64,000 nucleotides of DNA from Pararheinheimera marina (GCF_042654345.1 NZ_JBHSGB010000017.1:372001-436000); one strand, 5' to 3'; counted from the stretch's first letter, positions 36,160 to 43,999 are shown. Numbers and translations are program-made. Notes: generated by a model not told the origin, from the sequence alone.

Positions 36160-36501
36160 ATGGCAATTAACGTAAACACAGGCTTGCCAGCTACGCCCCA
36201 AGTAAAGGCGGATAAGACTGAGCAACAAAACCTGCAAAAACAGCAGGTTGTACAGCAGCAGGCGACGCAACAGCAAGCGACAACAGGCGTTGCTACGCAG
36301 AAGCAGGATTCTGTGTCCCTGACGTCTCAGGCGCAGCAGTTCAGCAAGGCGTCGGATAAAGCGAAAAACAGTTCAGGTATCGACCAGGAAAAAGTCGACC
36401 GGATTAAGCAAGACATTGCCGACGGTAAATACAAAATCAATATTGAGCAGCTTGCACGACGCATTGTTCAGTTTGAGTCAGATTTTTTCGGTAAAAAATG
36501 A
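36160..36501 (+). CDS. flgM: anti-sigma-28 factor FlgM
   Basis: A 113-aa protein with a glutamine-rich, disordered N-terminal half and the conserved C-terminal sigma-binding region VDRIKQDIADGKYKINIEQLARRIVQFE. FlgM holds FliA inactive until it is exported through the finished hook. flgN overlaps its end by four bases. Confidence 0.94.
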   Translation: MAINVNTGLPATPQVKADKTEQQNLQKQQVVQQQATQQQATTGVATQKQDSVSLTSQAQQFSKASDKAKNSSGIDQEKVDRIKQDIADGKYKINIEQLARRIVQFESDFFGKK

Positions 36502-36923
36502 ACGATACCATCCGTCACCTCCTTTCCAATCAACAGGAGCAACTCGAGTTGCTCCTGTCTCTTTTGAAAAAAGAATATTCTGTATTAAGTGAACGGCAGA
36601 TTGACCAGCTGGAGCAGTTGCTGCCAGAGAAACAGCAATGTGCGGACAAAGTCGCAGAGCTGGACCAACAACTGAGCCAGGCAGATGAACTGTCGGACTT
36701 GAAAACTCAGAAGTGGTTTATTGAACAGGTTGCAGAGCTACAGCAACTGATGGGCGAATGCCAGCAACAAACGCGGGTAAATCAGCAAGTGGTGGAACAA
36801 AGCCAGCTGGTCATCGCGCGCCTTAAATCTGAATTATTGCAAAGCCGGGGCCGCTCAGGTTTAACCTACACGGCGAAAGGCAAACCAGCCATCAACGATA
36901 AGGGGCCAGGCATCAAAGCCTGA
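36498..36923 (+). CDS. flgN: export chaperone FlgN
   Basis: A 141-aa, mainly helical, leucine- and glutamine-rich protein in the standard position after flgM (ATGA overlap). FlgN chaperones FlgK and FlgL. Similarity lies in the N-terminal helix (LLSNQQEQLELLLSLLKKEYSVLSER); the C-terminal tail is basic and probably unstructured. Confidence 0.85.
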   Translation: MNDTIRHLLSNQQEQLELLLSLLKKEYSVLSERQIDQLEQLLPEKQQCADKVAELDQQLSQADELSDLKTQKWFIEQVAELQQLMGECQQQTRVNQQVVEQSQLVIARLKSELLQSRGRSGLTYTAKGKPAINDKGPGIKA

Positions 36924-36952
36924 CCCCATCCGCTCCGTTGTACTCGCTCAGT

Positions 36953-37411
36953 CTAGTAATACTTCACGTTTTTAATCCGTCGGGTTGGCTGACTGTTCAA
37001 ATACAGTTCGTACACCTGCTTAAAATCTAATTCCAGCTCAGTTGCATAAATATCGCCGACAGGATAAGTCTTCACGACCCTGGCACCACGAATAATGCCA
37101 CTGACGGAGGCGTTTAGCTGGTCATCGCCAATCAGCACTTGCTGCATATTGGCTTCAGCGTTAATTCGCTGGCCATACACCTGCTCAGCCAGCTCACGAT
37201 AGGCTTCAAGCTTGGATGCTTTCATCGCCAGTAACATACGCTCCTGGTCATTCGATCCAGGTTGTTGACTCATTGGCGCATAACCAACAGCTTTAAGCAC
37301 AGGAAAACTGCCTGGCTCAACGGTTTCCCATTCAATATGGCGATCAGCGACCAGACTGCAACCTGATAACAGGCTCAGCATTACTGCAAATACACAGGAA
37401 CTTTTTTTCAT
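36953..37411 (-). CDS. flgP: outer-membrane flagellar lipoprotein FlgP
   Basis: A 152-aa LPP20-family lipoprotein. The signal is MKKSSCVFAVMLSLLSGCSL with a lipobox cysteine at about residue 18. The body has MKASKLEAYRELAEQVYGQRINAE and ELDFKQVYELY, as in Vibrio FlgP, a component of the outer-membrane-associated ring. ATG 37411 is chosen for the GAGGT site and signal peptide. It converges on flgN and diverges from flgT. Confidence 0.9.
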   Translation of the reverse strand: MKKSSCVFAVMLSLLSGCSLVADRHIEWETVEPGSFPVLKAVGYAPMSQQPGSNDQERMLLAMKASKLEAYRELAEQVYGQRINAEANMQQVLIGDDQLNASVSGIIRGARVVKTYPVGDIYATELELDFKQVYELYLNSQPTRRIKNVKYY

Positions 37412-37516
37412 CCCTTTTACCTCGACTGATGATAAGCGCATTACGCCACTTAAGTTTCTCTCTGGTCTAATGCAGTTTCTATGCCCAGTTGCCAGATTTG
37501 TTATTAATTCAATGAA

Positions 37517-37532
37517 CGGCACGGCTTTTGCT
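37517..37532 (+). promoter_or_regulatory. sigma-54 promoter of flgT
   Basis: CGGCAC-GGCTT-TTGCTT keeps exact GG-N10-GC spacing and near-consensus boxes. The start would fall about 20 bases before the flgT ATG. Confidence 0.75.
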
Positions 37533-37563
37533 TATACCCGTTATTCATGTATTGAGGTGCATT

Positions 37564-38715
37564 ATGCGTCAATCAACTCTTGTGGTTCCGCTACTTTGCC
37601 TGATGTCAGCGCCTGTGCTGGCGGATTGGTATGAGGCGACTGGTCAGGCGGTGATCCGCGGTACTGAGCGCTCTGACGCCCGGGCAGAAGCCTTGCAGGA
37701 TGCCGTCCGCAAAGCTTTGCTTTATGCAGGAGCTTCAGTTCGCAGCGTTCAGCAAGTAACTGACGGTTTATTGACTCAGGAAACGTTGTTTTTGCAAACG
37801 CATGGCGAAGTGCAGAATGTGCAGATCATTTCGGAAACCGAAGAAGACGGCTATATCCTGGTCACTGTAAGGGCTGACATCTTCCCTGATCAAAAGCAGT
37901 GCAGCAATGTTCGGTTGAAAAAGACACTGATGATAAGCCCTTTTCAACTGACTCATCCGGAACAGGCGGTCACGGGGCAACTGTATGAAATCGGCACCAG
38001 CAGCACCAAAGTATTTATGCAAAAGCTGCAGGAGTTTTCGCATTCCAGTAACGGCAAATTGCTGCCACAAATCATTCGCCAGCCTGAACTCAGCTATCAG
38101 GAACGTCAGGCGTTACAACGCCAGTACGGCAGCCCTTACTTATTAAAAGCGCGGCTGGAAGATGTATCGCTCGGAGAAAGAATCGGCACCAACTGGAGTT
38201 TCTGGTCAGACGCTGAAAGGGAGCGCTTCTACCGTCTTGAGTTAGAACTTGTTGATATCCAAGAGCAAAAGCAACTGTTTAGCCAGACTTACCAGACATC
38301 TGCCATTTGGGACTTTCAGGACAGAACAGTGATAAGCCCAAACGGTCAGCGTTTTTGGCGGACTGATTACGGGAAGTCGATTGAACGGGTGCTAAACGCA
38401 GCGGCTCAGGACATCGAAGAAGTTTTGCGTTGTGAATCCGTGCAGGCTCAAGTCGTCGTGGTCGAGCCTGAACGGTTGATGTTAAACCTTGGCAGTGCAC
38501 AAGGTCTGAAACTTGGGGATGAATTTACCCTGCTCTACCGTCGTCAGCACAAAGACAGTACCGGGAAATGGCAGGATCAAATCACCATCAGTGAGTTGAA
38601 ACTGAAAATTACCGAGTTAACCAACCAGACCGCCTGGGCTGAATCAAGCAATGGTGCATATCTGGCAAATGTGCAGGTTGGCGACCTGGCCAGCCCGACG
38701 CTCAACCCTAAATAA
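37564..38715 (+). CDS. flgT: flagellar H-ring assembly protein FlgT
   Basis: A 383-aa periplasmic protein with a signal peptide (MRQSTLVVPLLCLMSAPVLA), then DWYEATGQAVIRGTERSDARAEALQDAVRKAL, the conserved FlgT N-terminal domain. The C-terminal domain includes LMLNLGSAQGLKLGDEFTLLYRR. In Vibrio, FlgT builds the H-ring and is needed for MotX/MotY assembly. ATG 37564 is chosen since the signal peptide begins there. Confidence 0.93.
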   Translation: MRQSTLVVPLLCLMSAPVLADWYEATGQAVIRGTERSDARAEALQDAVRKALLYAGASVRSVQQVTDGLLTQETLFLQTHGEVQNVQIISETEEDGYILVTVRADIFPDQKQCSNVRLKKTLMISPFQLTHPEQAVTGQLYEIGTSSTKVFMQKLQEFSHSSNGKLLPQIIRQPELSYQERQALQRQYGSPYLLKARLEDVSLGERIGTNWSFWSDAERERFYRLELELVDIQEQKQLFSQTYQTSAIWDFQDRTVISPNGQRFWRTDYGKSIERVLNAAAQDIEEVLRCESVQAQVVVVEPERLMLNLGSAQGLKLGDEFTLLYRRQHKDSTGKWQDQITISELKLKITELTNQTAWAESSNGAYLANVQVGDLASPTLNPK

Positions 38716-38790
38716 TGGCCGCCCCAACAGGAATCGAACCTGTAACTGCCCCTTAGGAGGGGGCCGTTATATCCATTTAACTATGGAGCG
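38716..38790 (-). tRNA. tRNA-Arg (anticodon CCT)
   Basis: The 75-base minus-strand sequence folds as a full cloverleaf. The acceptor stem CGCTCCA pairs with TGGGGCG, the D arm is GTTAAATGGATATAAC, the anticodon loop CTCCTAA gives CCT, and the T loop is TTCGATT. The 3' CCA is encoded. It matches E. coli tRNA-Arg(CCT) in length and layout and starts immediately after the flgT stop on the other strand. Confidence 0.95.
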
Positions 38791-38846
38791 TTTGCGCCGA
38801 AGTCTAACAAACAAAAGCAGAATTGGGAATTTAACTCGAGGATAAT

Positions 38847-38876
38847 GCGGCTGTTTTTCCTCGAAAATACAGCCGC
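38847..38876. other. stem-loop between flgO-like gene and tRNA
   Basis: GCGGCTGT (38847-38854) pairs with ACAGCCGC (38869-38876) around a 14-base loop, 20 bases after the stop of the flgO-like gene. There is no clear U-run. It may weakly terminate the flgO-like transcript before the tRNA. Confidence 0.45.
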
Positions 38877-38895
38877 TTGGCTAAAAGAGAAGCAG

Positions 38896-39708
38896 TCAGG
38901 GGCGCATTTGTTCCAATACAGAATGTGGAATAAAAACCTGACCGGCACTGATGACAGATTGGTCCATCGCACTAACCACCCGTGCATTGATTTGAACCCC
39001 TCTCAGGCTTGGAACCAGAGTACCAACCAAGACATAGTCAGCCTGAATTTCACTGCGTAACTGGTCCAAATCCCTGGACAGGGCATAGTCACCCGTCTGA
39101 CCTATACGCAAACTCCGGCCTAATTTGTATTCAACAGCAGCCACCTGATAGTCGGGCAAACGGGTGACCAAAGCTTCAGCCATCTGCTGACCCAGCGGGT
39201 TGCTTTGCTCCAACTGATGATCAAATTCAACAAAACTGACCACAGCGACGCGGCGCCCAACCAGCTTATCGTTGGCCGCTAACTTAAACGCCAGTTGTTC
39301 TGCATAATCCGACACTTTTTTGTGACCACTGACACTGTAGGAAAGAGGTGCAGCAACCTGAGACATCGTCCCGCCCCCTTCTTCTGAAGGCAAGGTCATC
39401 CGCACCGGCCGTTGCGGCTGCGGCACTGGCGTGCCGATTTCACCAGGCCGCGCAGGCCTTGTGGTATAAGCCACAATAGCCGGGCCTTTTTTCCGCTCCT
39501 CTTCCAGCAAGGCGTCAAACTGAGCGGGCATAGGTTCATTACTTGCTGGTACGGCCTCGACAAAGTCCTGCCGGTAAAGCGACTCATCACTGTCCTGCCG
39601 CATGGGTTCAGGTTCATTCTGCTGCGCGACCTGCGGCTTTTCGCAATCGCAGGTCTGGCTGCATCCTGCCAATCCCAGCAACAGCAGCGCAGGGAGCATT
39701 ACACGCAT
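38896..39708 (-). CDS. FlgO-family lipoprotein (copy 1)
   Basis: A 270-aa lipoprotein with a lipobox (LLLLGLAGCSQ, cysteine at about residue 16), a proline- and glutamate-rich linker of about 100 residues, then a FlgO domain: YAEQLAFKLAANDKLVGRRVAVVSFVEFD, QQMAEALVTRLPDYQV, SRDLDQLRSEIQADYVLVGTLVPSLRGVQINARVVS. Vibrio FlgO helps flagellar stability and motility at the outer membrane. ATG 39708 fits the signal peptide. It is the last of three similar genes in a row. Confidence 0.85.
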   Translation of the reverse strand: MRVMLPALLLLGLAGCSQTCDCEKPQVAQQNEPEPMRQDSDESLYRQDFVEAVPASNEPMPAQFDALLEEERKKGPAIVAYTTRPARPGEIGTPVPQPQRPVRMTLPSEEGGGTMSQVAAPLSYSVSGHKKVSDYAEQLAFKLAANDKLVGRRVAVVSFVEFDHQLEQSNPLGQQMAEALVTRLPDYQVAAVEYKLGRSLRIGQTGDYALSRDLDQLRSEIQADYVLVGTLVPSLRGVQINARVVSAMDQSVISAGQVFIPHSVLEQMRP

Positions 39709-39709
39709 A

Positions 39710-40438
39710 TCAGCCTCCTGCTTTGAGTAATAAATGTTGAGGTGACGCAGAATGTTGTAAGGCGTCACGCACCGCGGCAGGAATAAAACTCTGGGCGGTG
39801 GCAATCACTTTTTTCGACCCGACTGAGACTAACCTGGCATTGACCAGCACTCCGCCCTGGTGCTGGACCATAGTGCCACCTAATACATACTCAATCGGCT
39901 GCTGTTGCTGCAGCTCCAGAAAATCCCGGCTGTAAGTAAAATCACCTTCAGGCGTTACGCGAATGTAATCAGTGGTTTTAAAATCCACCACAGGTAAACC
40001 GAATAAATGCACTTCGTGCATCAGGCTTTCGGCCAATTGGTTGCCGAGCAAATCCGTTCTGTCCAGCGGAGAGTCCAAAAACACAAAACTGGTGACACCA
40101 ATGACAGATTGTTGACGGGACAAATCCATATTGGCAATCAGATCATGCGCCATGCCCTGTACATAATGGTTCACATTCTGTGGAGGAACCTGTTGATGGG
40201 CCTGCTGTGAAGCTCGTTGTTGCAGTCGGGTCGCCTGATAGCTTTGCGCACTGTACACGGGCGTGACAAAGCCATTGGACGGGTCGACGGCGGCGCCCTC
40301 TGGTGTCATGCCGGATTGAGTGGCAACCTCAGACGTTGGGATTGGCTCTGCGGAGCCTAAATTCCACGCTGAGCTGCAACCAGCAAGCAGCGCAGCAGCC
40401 AGTATCACGAGTGGGGTTTGGGCGTTGAAACTCATCAT
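39710..40438 (-). CDS. FlgO-family lipoprotein (copy 2)
   Basis: A 242-aa lipoprotein: VILAAALLAGCSS lipobox, then a variable linker, then the FlgO-type domain with GMAHDLIANMDLSRQQSVIGVTSFVFLD, NQLAESLMHEVHLFGLPVVDF, SRDFLELQQQQPIEYVLGGTMVQHQGGVLVNARLVS. Its start overlaps the stop of the copy 3 gene by one base. The repeated SRDxxEL and GTM...NARLV motifs place it in the same family as the flanking genes. Confidence 0.85.
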   Translation of the reverse strand: MMSFNAQTPLVILAAALLAGCSSAWNLGSAEPIPTSEVATQSGMTPEGAAVDPSNGFVTPVYSAQSYQATRLQQRASQQAHQQVPPQNVNHYVQGMAHDLIANMDLSRQQSVIGVTSFVFLDSPLDRTDLLGNQLAESLMHEVHLFGLPVVDFKTTDYIRVTPEGDFTYSRDFLELQQQQPIEYVLGGTMVQHQGGVLVNARLVSVGSKKVIATAQSFIPAAVRDALQHSASPQHLLLKAGG

Positions 40439-41034
40439 TAATACTCCAACCTGTATAATTTGTCCTGCCGCATCCGCACTTTTTCATTCTGATCAAAGGC
40501 TAACTGGGGGATCAGGTTGGATGCTGCGGCGATGACTCTGTTGTGTTCTGTATCGACCAGTTTGGCGTTGACTGTAGTGTCATAATCGCCTTGTGTCATA
40601 GTGCCGGCAATCACAAAGCGGACCTGCTGCTGTTTGGCCAGTTCGGCCAGCTCCCGGCTCAAACCCTGTTCATGCTCTGCATACAGGCTGATTTGATTGG
40701 TCGCCCTTAACTCCACCACCTGATACCCAAGTTGGCTGGCAACCGTCTGCATGCTTTCCTGCAACTGAAGCCCCAACTGACGGAAGCGAAAATGCGCAGG
40801 TTCAGGTTTTAGGGTGTCGGCGTCAACAAAAGTCACTACTGCAACCTGGCCAATGGCAATAGGCCCTAATTCGGCAAAAAGCTGATCCGCCAGCCGCTCA
40901 GTGTAAAACAGCAACGGCTGTTCCGCTTTTTTCGGTGCAGACCGGGCCGTTGGGCTGGCAGTTTCCTGCCCATCCGGCAATAAACTGCAGCCTGTCAGCA
41001 GGCACACACTCAATAGACTTGCTCTGTAAAGCAC
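40438..41034 (-). CDS. FlgO-family lipoprotein (copy 3)
   Basis: A 198-aa lipoprotein with lipobox VCLLTGCSL and a FlgO-type domain (YTERLADQLFAELGPIAIGQVAVVTFVDAD, GLSRELAELAKQQQVRFVIAGTMTQGDYDTTVNAKLVD). I take GTG 41034 as the start because GAGG lies six bases before it and the signal peptide begins there; ATG 41055 has no ribosome-binding site. A sigma-54-like site about 50 bases upstream coincides with the thyA terminator. Confidence 0.8.
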   Translation of the reverse strand: MLYRASLLSVCLLTGCSLLPDGQETASPTARSAPKKAEQPLLFYTERLADQLFAELGPIAIGQVAVVTFVDADTLKPEPAHFRFRQLGLQLQESMQTVASQLGYQVVELRATNQISLYAEHEQGLSRELAELAKQQQVRFVIAGTMTQGDYDTTVNAKLVDTEHNRVIAAASNLIPQLAFDQNEKVRMRQDKLYRLEY

Positions 41035-41084
41035 AGCACACCTCAACGAAGGCATTCGAAAGATTGACACTTGGCGAAGATGCA

Positions 41085-41099
41085 GCAAAAAAAATGCCA
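41085..41099 (-). promoter_or_regulatory. sigma-54-like promoter of the flgO-like cluster
   Basis: Minus-strand TGGCAT-TTTTT-TTGC has exact GG-N10-GC spacing. The -24 part is the descending arm of the thyA terminator hairpin and the T-run is its U-tract. The predicted start lies about 40 bases before GTG 41034. Confidence 0.6.
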
Positions 41100-41115
41100 G
41101 CTTGTTCGCTGGCAT
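41087..41115 (-). terminator. rho-independent terminator of thyA
   Basis: ATGCCAGC (41094-41101) pairs with GCTGGCAT (41108-41115); an eight-U run follows on the minus strand, six bases after the thyA stop. Confidence 0.9.
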
Positions 41116-41120
41116 CTCGA

Positions 41121-41396
41121 CTAAATCGCAATAGGCGCTTTGATGGCGGGATGCGCCTGATAATTCAGCAACTCAAAATCTTCGAAGCTGAACTCGAACA
41201 GATCTTTGACCGCAGGATTCATCCGCATCTGCGGCAATGGGTAAGGTTCACGGCTGAGCTGCTCTTTCACTTGCTGTAAGTGGTTGCTGTACAAATGCGC
41301 ATCGCCGAAGGTATGCACAAAGTCACCTGGCTCCAGCCCACACACCTGAGCCACCATCATGGTCAGTAGCGCGTAGCTGGCAATATTAAAAGGTTT
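41121..41396 (-). pseudogene. thyA: thymidylate synthase, 3' fragment
   Basis: The last roughly 90 codons of ThyA are intact: PFNIASYALLTMMVAQVCGL, GDFVHTFGDAHLYSNH and the ending HPAIKAPIAI. The preceding two thirds, including the catalytic cysteine (CxxSCD region), are absent; homology stops right before PFNIAS at about 41396, where unrelated sequence begins. Thymidylate synthase makes dTMP from dUMP, so an intact copy must exist elsewhere. The cut marks the left edge of the metal-resistance island. Confidence 0.9.
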
Positions 41397-41614
41397 TGTG
41401 ACATTGGGGGTTATGCTACAAATCGCTTCGCACGAATGATTCACTCTATTTTACTGGTAAAAGAGTGACTTTATGCTAATAGTTGAAGCAGAATAATAAT
41501 GACTTTTATTCGAAGCCCTTCTGCACTGCAATTGGGTCTTTGTTGCTGTTAGGAAATAGCTCAGAATTCATAGTAACATAATAAAAGAATCTTGTTTTTC
41601 GACAGCAGAGATTA
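41397..41614. other. island edge, no gene
   Basis: Between the thyA fragment and the insertion sequence I see no gene. The first bases, TGTGACATTGGGGG at 41397, start with TGT as many Tn7-like and Tn5053-like ends do, but no matching opposite end or transposase set was found. A hairpin with one bulged base lies at 41441-41468 (TCACTCT-a-TTTTAC / GTAAAAGAGTGA). Confidence 0.5.
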
Positions 41615-42494
41615 AGGCTTGTTGATCTTTGGTGTTCAATGAATCACCACATTACATCGGCAGCCATAGCATACAACACGCCAGTGCCACTGTGCTGGCG
41701 TAGTTTCAGACCAGCTTGTCATACCGTGTTGCCACGGCCCGATAGTGTTTCAGGCGGGCAAACACGTTTTCGACAAGATGCCTGTATTTATACAAACACC
41801 AATCCATGTCTCCATTCCCAACTTTCGAGTTCCGCTTCCTTGGAATGATGGGAACGCCGTTCTTTTTGCGGATCAACTCTCGGACTTTCTCACTGTCATA
41901 CCCTTTATCTCCAATCACATGCTCTGCATCCGGCAGTTTTTCAAGTAAATCAAGAGCAGCCTTGCTGTCGTGAACCTCGCCGCCTGTAACAATAAAGTCG
42001 ATTGGAAGGCCACAGCTATCCACCGCCATATGGATTTTGGTGGTGTTGCCGCCACGACTTTTACCTATCGCCTGATGCTCGTCTGAACTGGCTCCGGTTG
42101 CATGCTGGTGGGCTTTCACTATGCTGCCGTCAATAAATTCCCATTCTAAATCAATGTGCTGCCTAAGCTCTGTGAAAAGCTGCATGAGAACACCTTTCTT
42201 CGACCACAGATGAAATCGACGGTAGATAGCACTCCAGTCCCCGAAAGATTCCGGTAAATCACGCCATGGGCAGCCGACCCGCATCCTGTACAAAATCCCT
42301 TCAAATGTATTGCGGTGTTCCGGCTTGTCGTAGACCCGTCCTGTTTTCAGCATCAATCTGTTTAGCGTTGACCAATGGTCGTCTGTTAACATGGTTCTTG
42401 GCATGATGGGTTGTCATGGTTGGTTTTTGGCGAAAGCGATTATATCAATCCATCATGCCGTCTACATTTTCACCACCAAAGATCAACAGCCCCT
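41615..42494 (-). mobile_element. IS5-family insertion sequence (about 880 bp)
   Basis: The element is bounded by imperfect inverted repeats: TGTTGATCTTTGGTG at about 41620-41634 and its complement at about 42474-42488. It carries a single DDE transposase gene. The size and layout fit the IS427/IS1031 type group. Exact ends and target duplication (possibly TTA/CTA-like) cannot be fixed by eye. Confidence 0.82.
41652..42404 (-). pseudogene. IS5-family transposase with in-frame stop
   Basis: A DDE transposase beginning MPRTMLTDDHWSTLN, with FEGILYRMRVGCPWRDLPESFGDWSAIYRRFHLW, the first D in FIDGSIVKAHQH, the second in GDKGYDS and a late E in the NVFARLK region. The frame runs to TGA at about 41706 right after RYDKLV, then continues NYASTVALACCMLWLPM to TAA 41652, the normal family C-terminus. 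The stop looks like a CGA-to-TGA change and removes 17 residues after the catalytic residues; the enzyme may be weak or inactive. Confidence 0.85.
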
Positions 42495-42556
42495 AGTAAT
42501 AAAGAAGTTGATTTTCACATAAAACGCAAAAAAGTCATGTAACAAAATACAACTTT

Positions 42557-43408
42557 TCACAATTCTTCCAGTGCGGGATCAAATAACAAGTTACCTTTCA
42601 ATCTGAGCAATCTCTCTGGTGGAGCAACATCACCACTGTTAATTGCAACGTTTTCACGCCTGAGTATGTGGGCTGCAATAACCGCATTAACCGTCAATGC
42701 AATGCCGCCATTTTTCATACCATACATCAACTCAATCGCGCGTCTATTGGCGGCAGATGGATGAGGCTCCAGCGATAGCTCGACAATAGTATTCCATATG
42801 GTATCAGCAGGAATGTCTGATACTGACACGGGTCGTGTCGACTGAGCTACCGAAGACATTCTGGACAGCGAAAAGTCTATAAATTGAGACATCGACAAGT
42901 CGTAGGCTCGCACATACCAGCCACGATAACCATGAAAAATTGCAAATGGAACAATTTCGGTGCCCATTGAACCAGCTCTAAGGCACTCATACTCAATCTC
43001 GACAACACTCCGACTAACAATGGCCCGGTTAACTGCTGCAGTTACATGCATATCTGGATATAAAAGCGAGTTATCAAACGTGAAATCTGGCGCATTCTGA
43101 CTGGCTCGCGAACACGTTAGCCCCTGCTGAAAATAACGCGACAGATTAGCGAGTGATTTTTGCGGGGTATGCACAAACAAAGCGGTGAATTTTTCAGTGC
43201 GATAAAACGCTTTGTCGTGATGCCTCATCTCCAAATTATCAGACGCTATTTGGCGGTACAAGGCAATATCCCTGGTACAACTGGCTGTAGCTAGCTGCAA
43301 ACATTTACTCAGCCACTGTCGGCTAACCTTCCCATAAAACTCGAGTGAAAAATCGATGAACTCCAGACGATCTTTTTGCGTCAACGGCAGCTCATCAAGT
43401 GGAAACAT
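42557..43408 (-). CDS. WYL-domain transcriptional regulator (BrxR/CapW type)
   Basis: A 283-aa protein with a winged-helix N-terminal part (about 1-95: RLEFIDFSLEFYGKVSRQWL, ASCTRDIALYRQI), a WYL domain (about 125-195: RAIVSRSVVEIEYECLR, FAIFHGYRGWYVRAYDL, FSLSRM) and a C-terminal extension. This three-part layout is that of BrxR and CapW, repressors of phage-defence operons that respond to nucleotide or damage signals. No defence gene lies beside it. The neighbours are an IS and a peptidase fragment, so it is an orphan. ATG 43408 is used; TTG 43414 is an alternative. Confidence 0.8.
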   Translation of the reverse strand: MFPLDELPLTQKDRLEFIDFSLEFYGKVSRQWLSKCLQLATASCTRDIALYRQIASDNLEMRHHDKAFYRTEKFTALFVHTPQKSLANLSRYFQQGLTCSRASQNAPDFTFDNSLLYPDMHVTAAVNRAIVSRSVVEIEYECLRAGSMGTEIVPFAIFHGYRGWYVRAYDLSMSQFIDFSLSRMSSVAQSTRPVSVSDIPADTIWNTIVELSLEPHPSAANRRAIELMYGMKNGGIALTVNAVIAAHILRRENVAINSGDVAPPERLLRLKGNLLFDPALEEL

Positions 43409-43450
43409 TTTCAATGGAGCTCAACTTTTTTTGTTATTTTGAAAAAATAT

Positions 43451-43472
43451 ACAGCACAGACGTTCTTGCTGT
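43451..43472. promoter_or_regulatory. inverted repeat upstream of WYL regulator gene
   Basis: ACAGCA (43451-43456) and TGCTGT (43467-43472) form a spaced inverted repeat 43-64 bases before the WYL regulator start. BrxR/CapW regulators bind inverted repeats in their own promoters, so this is a candidate operator. Confidence 0.35.
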
Positions 43473-43591
43473 CACCTTCTCGATATCTCAGGTCTTAAGA
43501 TGTTCACGTCGACTTGCTTCTTAAGCAGTCAGGTTAAAGTTGAAGTAATGTTTTGAGTTGACCAGACGCTTGTACAGTCTGGCCAGGGTGT

Positions 43592-43768
43592 CAATTTGCG
43601 TTATCCGGTAACAGCGGACGTTCATCCGGTCCTCATCTGCATTACGAGCTGGTCATCAATAACAACCCTGTTAACTCTCTGGCGTTTCGGGCAGCGGCAC
43701 CCGCTGATAACAAACTCGAACAGCATGCCTTTGCGCATGCCAGAGACTACGAACGATACCTGGACTGA
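43592..43768 (+). pseudogene. M23 (LytM) peptidase, 3' fragment; probably pcoG-type
   Basis: The plus-strand frame reads ALSGNSGRSSGPHLHYELVINNNPV, the C-terminal metal-binding motif (HxH) of M23 metallopeptidases, ending HARDYERYLD with TGA at 43766-43768. There is no upstream part: the frame before about 43592 is unrelated. In enterobacterial copper-silver islands an M23 peptidase gene (pcoG) lies between sil and pco, which fits this position. It is therefore the stump of a lost pco neighbour; the pcoG name is inferred. Confidence 0.65.
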
Positions 43769-43801
43769 TAACGGGACCGCGACGCGGCCCCGTCTGCCGG
43801 A

Positions 43802-43999
43802 TTAATTTTTTTTATCGTTTTCACTTCCGTGATGTTGATGATCTCCATGCCCTCCGTGGCCGTGGAAAAGATGCATTAGCGGGCAGACCAGCAATAACAG
43901 ATATGGCCAGTAACCTGCCACATGTGACCAGTGTTCGCGCAGGAGGGCAAATGCCGCGATCGCGGCGACAGCAATAAGCGCATAGGTGGTACTTTTCAT
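43802..43999 (-). CDS. DUF2933-type small membrane protein
   Basis: A 65-aa protein with two hydrophobic segments (TYALIAVAAIAAFALL and YWPYLLLLVCPLMHLF) and a histidine/glycine-rich tail (HGHGGHGDHQHHG) that could bind metal. The form and position after silP match a DUF2933 protein found in many copper and silver clusters. Function unknown. Confidence 0.75.
   Translation of the reverse strand: MKSTTYALIAVAAIAAFALLREHWSHVAGYWPYLLLLVCPLMHLFHGHGGHGDHQHHGSENDKKN

Noticed and set aside
41380..41614. Group I intron in thyA
   Set aside because: The break is near the known phage td intron site, but no intron core pairing is visible and no 5' exon follows within the window.
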